Assembly (NCBI GenBank): GCA_002007465.1
Contig: LNAC01000778.1
Coordinates: 617,673 to 681,672 of the forward strand
DNA length: 64,000 nt
DNA from: Ailurus styani
Taxonomy: Eukaryota; Chordata; Mammalia; Carnivora; Ailuridae
Direction: 5' to 3'
The first letter of the stretch is position 1. Every line of letters begins with the position of its first letter. Below, piece by piece: positions 57,900 through 64,000 of this stretch. The translations under genes and the position numbers were made by a program. The notes under the pieces were generated by a model. The model did not search any database. It was not told the origin of the DNA and saw only the letters and a program-made list of their open reading frames with translations.

Positions 57900-58760
57900 G
57901 GGAAAAGAAAGAAAGAAGTTGTGGGGAGGGCAATGCATGCAGAAGAAAGACTAAGGTCATTCTTAGGACAGATGTGAGCAAGGACCTGGGCAGCAGGTGT
58001 TTGCACATCTGGAGATCAGCCAGGTCCAAATGAAGGAGGAAATCAAAGACATGGAGAGGGAAATTGCCAAGGCAAAAGAAAGGCACTGGTCAATTATGTA
58101 ATGTGTTTGATTATATTGAGAAATACAACACCTCTGGCAGAGAGTTTGGGAAATGAATAAATGATAGTTTCAGAGAAAACCAGGGAGTTAAAGAAAACAG
58201 TAGCACAAACCACTCCAGGGAAAACAGAAGGTGGAATAGGCAAGGAAATAAAATCAAAGAAGACTAGAAGGCTCAGCCATGAGCAGGATTTATGGAGTCA
58301 TAACCATGAAAACAATGAGAACTGATACAACCATAAAGTGTGATTCTGACCAAACTGGACAGGAAAAGAGAAGGAGAATACTATGTGTCTATGTCTGTCT
58401 GTGTGTCTGTGTGTCTCTATTGTGGGACCATAGAATAAGAGCACTAAATCCTGACATTCCATAACAGGAAGTCAACAGAAATGTCTAAATTGGAGAGTCC
58501 AGAATAGTAACATATATGTAAAATTTAGAAATATGTCACTAAATAGCAAAAAAAAATCGCTTAAATAATTGAAAGTCGTTGCTTCTGGGAAATCAGAATA
58601 ATATACACATATCTGTTAAAGACTGTGCATTTCTATAGCAGGTATTAAGTTAAAGGAATCCCCATGATTCATGGAACTCTATTTCTGGGTTCGGGAGACC
58701 ACGTGGCCAAGGTTTTCTAGTCCCTATTTAGTGGCCTGTCTAGTGGGAAATCTTAAGCCT
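57900..58760. other. Intergenic DNA with no recognised feature
   Basis: A short TGTCTGTGTG tract at about 58385-58420. Nothing else named. Confidence 0.45.
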
Positions 58761-58785
58761 GCATCTTCAAGTTCCGTGAATTTTA

Positions 58786-59005
58786 TTTTATTTTATTTTA
58801 TTTTTTTTTTTTTTTAAAGATTTTATTTATTTATTTCACAGAGGGAGAGAGATCACAAGGAGGCAGAGAGGCAGGCAGAGAGAGAGGGGGAAGCAGGCTC
58901 CCTGCTGAGCAGAGAGCCCGATGCGGGNGCCTCGATCCCAGGACCCTGAGATCATGACCTGAGCCGAAAGCAGAGGCTTTAACCCACTGAGCCACCCAGG
59001 CGCCC
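58786..59005 (-). repeat. Carnivore tRNA-derived SINE with (TTTTA)n tail
   Basis: Reverse copy with a TTTTA-rich tail complement, an N at 58927, and duplication AAGTTCCGTGAATTTTA (58769-58785) and AAGTTCTGTGAATTTTA (59006-59022). Confidence 0.97.
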
Positions 59006-59182
59006 AAGTTCTGTGAATTTTAGAAATTGGTTATGCTTAAGACAGGTGACCACTTTTTTACAAGAAGGACCCTAAAGGTATTTATTTGCTAAATATCCTA
59101 TTTATTATCCCACCTAGTTGAATATTTGTGAAACTTTCCTTTGTTTTATAATAATAATCTTGTTCTACTTTATTTTCTTTTT

Positions 59183-59414
59183 TTGTTCCTTATTGTCTTT
59201 CTCCAAGTTAGTTACTCTGTAGTCACTTGTGAAATCCAAGAACCAAGAGTTCCAGGTGTAAAATTCTTTTGCTAACCCACATACCTATGGGATAGAATTT
59301 GTTCCTTATTGTCTTTCTCCAAGTTAGTTACTCTGTAGTCACTTGTGAAATCCAAGAACCAAGAGTTCCAGGTGTAAAATTCTTTTGCTAACCCACATAC
59401 CTATGGGATAGAAT
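59183..59414 (+). repeat. Perfect 116-base tandem duplication
   Basis: 59183-59298 and 59299-59414 are identical by my reading, from TTGTTCCTTATTGTC to CCTATGGGATAGAAT. Not a known repeat family. Confidence 0.97.
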
Positions 59415-60059
59415 GTTCCATTTTTGCTTTCAGTCCTCTTAGAGCTAGTGTGTACTTTATTTGAAGAACAGTCGACCCTTTACCCTGGTTCAGGATCATA
59501 GTGTCTTGTTTGTTGAACCGTATGGCCTCGTAAATTGTGTTTGGTCTTCTTGCCAACAGAAATTACATATGTATCAAAGCAGAAGGGGATACTTGGGGTG
59601 TTTAAACTACATTTTATTTACCATTTCAAAGGTCGATCCTCTACATTCCCAGCTCTCTTTTACAGCACAAGTTCTAGAATTTGTAAAAATCACACGTAAC
59701 GCAGGCGTAGGTAGAAAACATAGAGATAGGTATCATTCTTGGTAGTCTCTGGGTCATGTAGATCTTTTTGTGCATGAATGTTTTTGTTCACCCATGACCA
59801 GTCCTCAGTGGTATCCTTGTGCAGATAACTCCAAAGTCAATTATATTTTTAGTTCAGTCATCTCTCTTAACCACCAAATCCATAGTTCTGTTTGCCTGCT
59901 GCTGGAAGACTCTGCAAGGTTATGTTGCAAACACCTCCAATTCAATCACCAAATTTATCAGAAACAAAAATTAAGCTCTTCTCCTGCAGAATTGTTCTTC
60001 CCCCTCTGTTCTCTGAATCTGCAAATGGCATCGTAACACCTTCTAGACACTGACTTAGA

Positions 60060-60260
60060 CTCAGAGCCAGTCCATGCACTTGGAAAGAGTGATTCCTCTC
60101 CTTTTTCTTATAAGACCCCTAATTTGATGGGATTAGAAGACCACCCTTATGACCTCATTTAAGCTTAGTAACCTCCCCAAAACCCTATCTCCAAATGTAG
60201 TCATATTGGGGATAGGGCTTCAACATACAAATTTTAGGGTAGGACATTTCCGTCCCTAGC
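60060..60260 (-). mobile_element. MaLR (MLT1/MST-like) LTR fragment, antisense
   Basis: 'tttttcttataagacccc', 'gaagaccacccttatgacc', 'aaaaccctatctccaaatg', 'gcttcaacatacaaatttt' read as a reversed MaLR LTR. Confidence 0.7.
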
Positions 60261-60579
60261 ACTGTACCAGCCTGGATCTTCATCACTTCTTGCTGGACTG
60301 TTGTCTTCCAATTCACCTTCTTGTCTCCAATTTTTCCCACTTCTAGTTACACATTATTTTGAGAAATATTTTTCTAGCTACATTTCTGTTCATGTCACTT
60401 TCTGCTAAAAAAACCCAACCAAACAAAAAAATCCCCACCTCCAATAAGTTTTTGTTTTCCAGAGAATAAAGGCAAACCTCATTACCTTGAGATGCAAGTT
60501 CTCTGATAATCTGATTCGAACCTAATTTCCCAGTCCTAACTGAATCCACATCATACCATTAATACCACAATCAAACCGA

Positions 60580-60930
60580 AACATTGCCTTTCTCTTAACA
60601 TGTCTTTCAATTTTCTGCCTCCAAACCTTCACTTACTACGTTTGCCCCACTTGGAATCACTCGTATTCCCCAGGTCAAAATCCTGCCTCTTGGTCAAAGG
60701 CTGCCCCTGCTCATGAACACTTCTTTGATCCCCTGGCCAGAAGTAATCAGTCCTTGTTTTTTGTATCATTTTGTACTTATATTAACTATTAATTTTATTT
60801 GTGGGATTTTGTGGCCTCCCTCTGGAAAATCATCTGCTTGCAAAAATGGGTAATGGCCTGGCTTGCACAGAGTACAGCCGAGTGCCTTGAACCTGACACC
60901 TGTGAACATTCAGTGACTACTAGTTGATAG
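60580..60930 (+). repeat. L2 relic
   Basis: 'aatcctgcctcttggtcaaa', 'cttctttgatcccctggcc', 'tatcattttgtacttatatt', 'ctggcttgcacagagtacag' and 'acattcagtgactact' follow the L2 3' end. Confidence 0.75.
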
Positions 60931-61109
60931 GAACCATGAATCTATTAATGGGAATTATAATATTTCATAGTCAAATTGACATAAGATAGATTTAGATTAG
61001 TGATTTTCAAGCTATGTTAATTGGAGCCATATTCTTTACCATACCTCAGGCTTTGACAAAATATTTTATTTGAAGAAAGAGTTTTGTTGCCAAATACTTG
61101 AAACCATTG

Positions 61110-61225
61110 ATCTTATTCAAATCCTTCCTTCTGTAAATGAGAAAAACGAGGCCAGATGGAGATAAAAAATGACATTCCCAAGGTTTCCCAACTATTTAGT
61201 AGCAGAAACAGAATCAGCAAGATAT
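61110..61225 (+). repeat. MIR fragment
   Basis: 'tctgtaaatgagaaaaacg', 'aggccagatggagataaaa', 'tagtagcagaaacagaatc' suggest a MIR core. Confidence 0.55.
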
Positions 61226-62371
61226 ATATAAACTGTATCAAATGGAAAGACATATTTGTAGAGCAGCTTAGCGACCTTATCCTTTAAGACATTACCCTGC
61301 TGATGGGAAAATTAAGATAACATCTGAAATGAATCACAGTAACTCAGTGAGGGCACCTAAGGTTAAATCTTGTTAAATCATTTCTTCCAGGCACTGTTTG
61401 GTACTTCAAGACTATGAAAGATTTTGTTTTCTAAGGAAACGCGTTGTTCACTGCACATCTAATAGCATAAGCTGGTTGCCTTGAAGAGCTGGACAAAAGC
61501 TACAAATCATATAAACTCCACAAGATGTAAGTATCGAGCAAAGATTTGAGCATATAGTATTCCCCATGATATCTCAGAGACTAGATCGAAGTAGATCACT
61601 AGTTGTTAGAATACCGAATACGTTTGCTACTCATGCATGCTGGCATGTCCGATGGTAAGATCATAATGTCATTTCTAGCTATTGCTTAGCACTTGATTTT
61701 TTTTTTTCATTGAAATTTCTTTTAAACCAGGCCCTTAAATTCCCAAGGTTTCTGAAAAATCAGAAAGGATTAAAGGAACATGGAAAGCTACCGAAAGTAT
61801 TGTTTCCATTGCAATGTGACTTTACAGTAGTAGTTCATGCTTTAAGAGCAGCTCAGCCTGACAAGCCTTATCTATGTATTTAAATAGAAGCTGCCACTTA
61901 AAGAACTAAGAGCTCTGTGAAGCATGCCTTTTTTGGCATGCCATAATCTGGGGAGGATGGGAAGCTATTGGCAAGAGAGTTCATCATCAATAAGAATAAT
62001 AATATGTTCAGGATGCTGCTTCCTGAGCCAAGTGATGTGTTTAGATTTGATTTCCTATTTTTGGAGCGCATCCCAATGATTCAAAAATATTAATGCTGAG
62101 AGTTGCACTAAGCAAAATGAATAAGAAGAAGCCTTGAAAGATCTTTGAAATGCAACCATTTTCCAGGATTAAAAAATACGGAAAGTTACCTGTTTGACGT
62201 AGATTAAGGAACGTTTCCTTTAGTCACTGGTGGTAGCCACCCGAGAGGGAATTCATCCACGAGGTCCACATTATTCGTAGCACCTCTTCTGTGCACAGGC
62301 ACGGGGCGAGGAGTTACAGTCACACAAAGGGACAGTTAGGATAGAAGTCAACGTTGCTGTCTTTACATTCC

Positions 62372-62412
62372 GGTTGGTGGTAGTGGTGGGGGGCGGTGGG
62401 GGGTGGGGGAGG
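62372..62412 (+). repeat. G-rich tract, quadruplex candidate
   Basis: GGTGGTAGTGGTGGGGGGCG followed by GTGGGGGGTGGGGGAGG: at least three runs of five or more G with short loops, plus flanking GG/GGT units. Confidence 0.85.
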
Positions 62413-62839
62413 ACTGACGTTAAACAAACAAATAGAAAACTAGATTGCACAATCATGCAGAAATATAGGAGGGTCTGTGAGGGGACCTAATTAATTTGGA
62501 GGTGAGTGTCTTCTGTGACTGCTGGGTATGTATACCGGGTATGGACACGCCATGTTTTGCTACTGAATAGAGCCAGAGAATGTTAGCCGCTGGGCTGTCT
62601 GAGCAAGGAGAGCATGATGCAGATCCCTGGCTCAGAGCCAAAGCTCCAGAGACAGCAGTTGGCAAAAGGTAGCCATCTTCCCTAGGACCACCTCCCTGAA
62701 GGCCCGCCTCCCCAGTGAGCAGGGCTCCTGTGTGGTCCTCCCCAGTAGGCTTGACTGTCATTGCGGGAGTCTCTGCTTCTCCTGGGAAGTGGGACAGGCA
62801 GGTTAGCGTCAGGCAGGAAGAAAATACTTGACAGTCTAT

Positions 62840-62886
62840 TTTCTTCTTTTCTTTTCTTTTCTTTCCTTTCCTTTTTTTTTTTTTTA
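62840..62886. repeat. (TTTTC)n / poly-T low-complexity tract
   Basis: CTTTTCTTTTCTTTTC passing into CCTTTCC and a T-run. Confidence 0.9.
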
Positions 62887-64000
62887 ACTTTTCAGCTGCC
62901 AAAGCTTTAGTCACAAAACTGCATAAATATTTTTAATTTAAAACACTTTTTCTGGCTGATGTAAAAAGAGAGGAAACTTGAAACCCGTACAATCGTATTT
63001 ATCGAGAGACGATCTTTTCTCCTTTCGTTATTATTTCTATCTTGATGAGGTTCTTTTCATTTTTATGGTTCAGATTTATTCATTGTTAATAAAATAGAAA
63101 GCTGAATTTAAATATCCCCAACTCATCATACACTTTTGTTGTTGTTGTACATTTTTATTTCTACTCGTTTACATGGGATTTTCTTCCTAAGGCTTGGATG
63201 CACTATCTCATGTCAAATAATTCCTTGAAAATTCAACCTATTTCTGGGTCTTGTGTTCAGTGTCCTCTGTCACACATCTCCTAGTTATTCTACCCTCTTT
63301 CTACTTCCTATTTTGTATTTAAGTGATATTTCTCTGAACAGAAGAATCCCCTTAGGCTCCTATTTTCCACTTACGGCTTTCAGAACACTTTGTTATTGCT
63401 CTTCATAAAGAATTATTTCTGATTAGCCATCTTTCTACCATCAGGGACCCCAAACACCTCGAATGTCATTGTTTTCATCAGGCGTCAATTTTCTATAGAG
63501 GGCCCGTTTTACCCTTTCCCTCCCTTATTCAACACCAGTCTTCCTGGGTTGGTTAGTCTCTCTTTTCATACTTTCGAAGTTGAGTTCATTGACATACCTC
63601 CTCCAACTCCCATTCTCTCCATTTCAGTCTGGAAATAATTTCTCTTTCTTTTAGTTCCTGGTTAATTATCCAATCCTTTCCAGTTTTGGAAAGTTGAACA
63701 CATCCCTTTAAAATATGCCTTTATCATGTCATGGCCTACCCTAATGAATGTTCCTACTCTTTTTTAGAAGTTGTAAGAGGAAGAGGGTGCTCAGAGGCAC
63801 CCTAAACTACAGTCAAAGCAGATAAAAGGAGCCCCAAATGCTGAATTCCTGTTCAAATCCCAAACTCCCTCTAACTAGGTTTGGGTCACTTTGCCTTTTT
63901 GGGTCTCAGTTTTTTCTATAAAATGAAGGAATTGGTACTAGATAATCTCTAAGGTTCTCTTTATGTCTAGAGTTCTATGATTCCATGGATGCCTCAAAAG

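Larger units (their letters stand above)
61230..64000. other. Intergenic DNA, no gene seen
   Basis: AT-rich with no SINE or L1 that I recognise. Contains a G-rich tract at 62372-62412 and a T/C-rich low-complexity tract at 62840-62886. Confidence 0.5.

Noticed and set aside
1..64000. CRISPR arrays, bacterial operons, phage defence or similar systems
   Set aside because: The only direct-repeat arrays are microsatellites, one minisatellite and dispersed SINEs. Intron-exon structure and SINE/L1 content show vertebrate nuclear DNA.

Overview
This is mammalian nuclear DNA, not bacterial or viral. About 35 copies of a tRNA-Lys-derived SINE with a CT-rich body and AATAAA-type tail mark it as a carnivore. 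The common subfamily, with a 'CTCTGCCTACTTGTGATCTCTCTC' type 3' body, suggests a caniform, most likely a mustelid or close relative; the family-level call is inference. Single N characters and one 313-base N run show that it is a draft assembly.

The only gene I can support is PRKAR2B, the type II-beta regulatory subunit of cAMP-dependent protein kinase (PKA), on the minus strand. Coding exon 1 is at 49550-49853 and encodes the dimerisation/docking domain and the start of the linker. It sits in a CpG island (about 49230-50530) interrupted by an assembly gap at 49964-50276. Coding exon 2 is a 36-nt micro-exon at 25065-25100 that encodes the RRAS inhibitor site. Intron 1 is 24.4 kb. The sequence from 25064 down to 1 is the first 25 kb of intron 2. 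The remaining exons (CNB domains A and B) lie beyond the left edge. The stretch from about 50530 to 64000 is upstream intergenic DNA with no gene seen.

Everything else is intronic or intergenic DNA filled with transposable elements: tRNA-derived SINEs in both orientations, many with clear target-site duplications; L1 fragments of several ages, including a carnivore-type L1 3' end; MIR and L2 relics; hAT-type DNA transposons (including MER5A-like); and old LTRs, including a well-bounded solo LTR at 13119-13490. There are also CA microsatellites, a GT-rich minisatellite, a perfect 116-bp tandem duplication and a G-rich quadruplex candidate. I found no CRISPR array, no functional tRNA or rRNA gene and no undescribed multi-gene system. 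The points worth a second look are structural: recent duplications, haplotype or assembly junctions, nested insertions and an intronic GC-rich patch.
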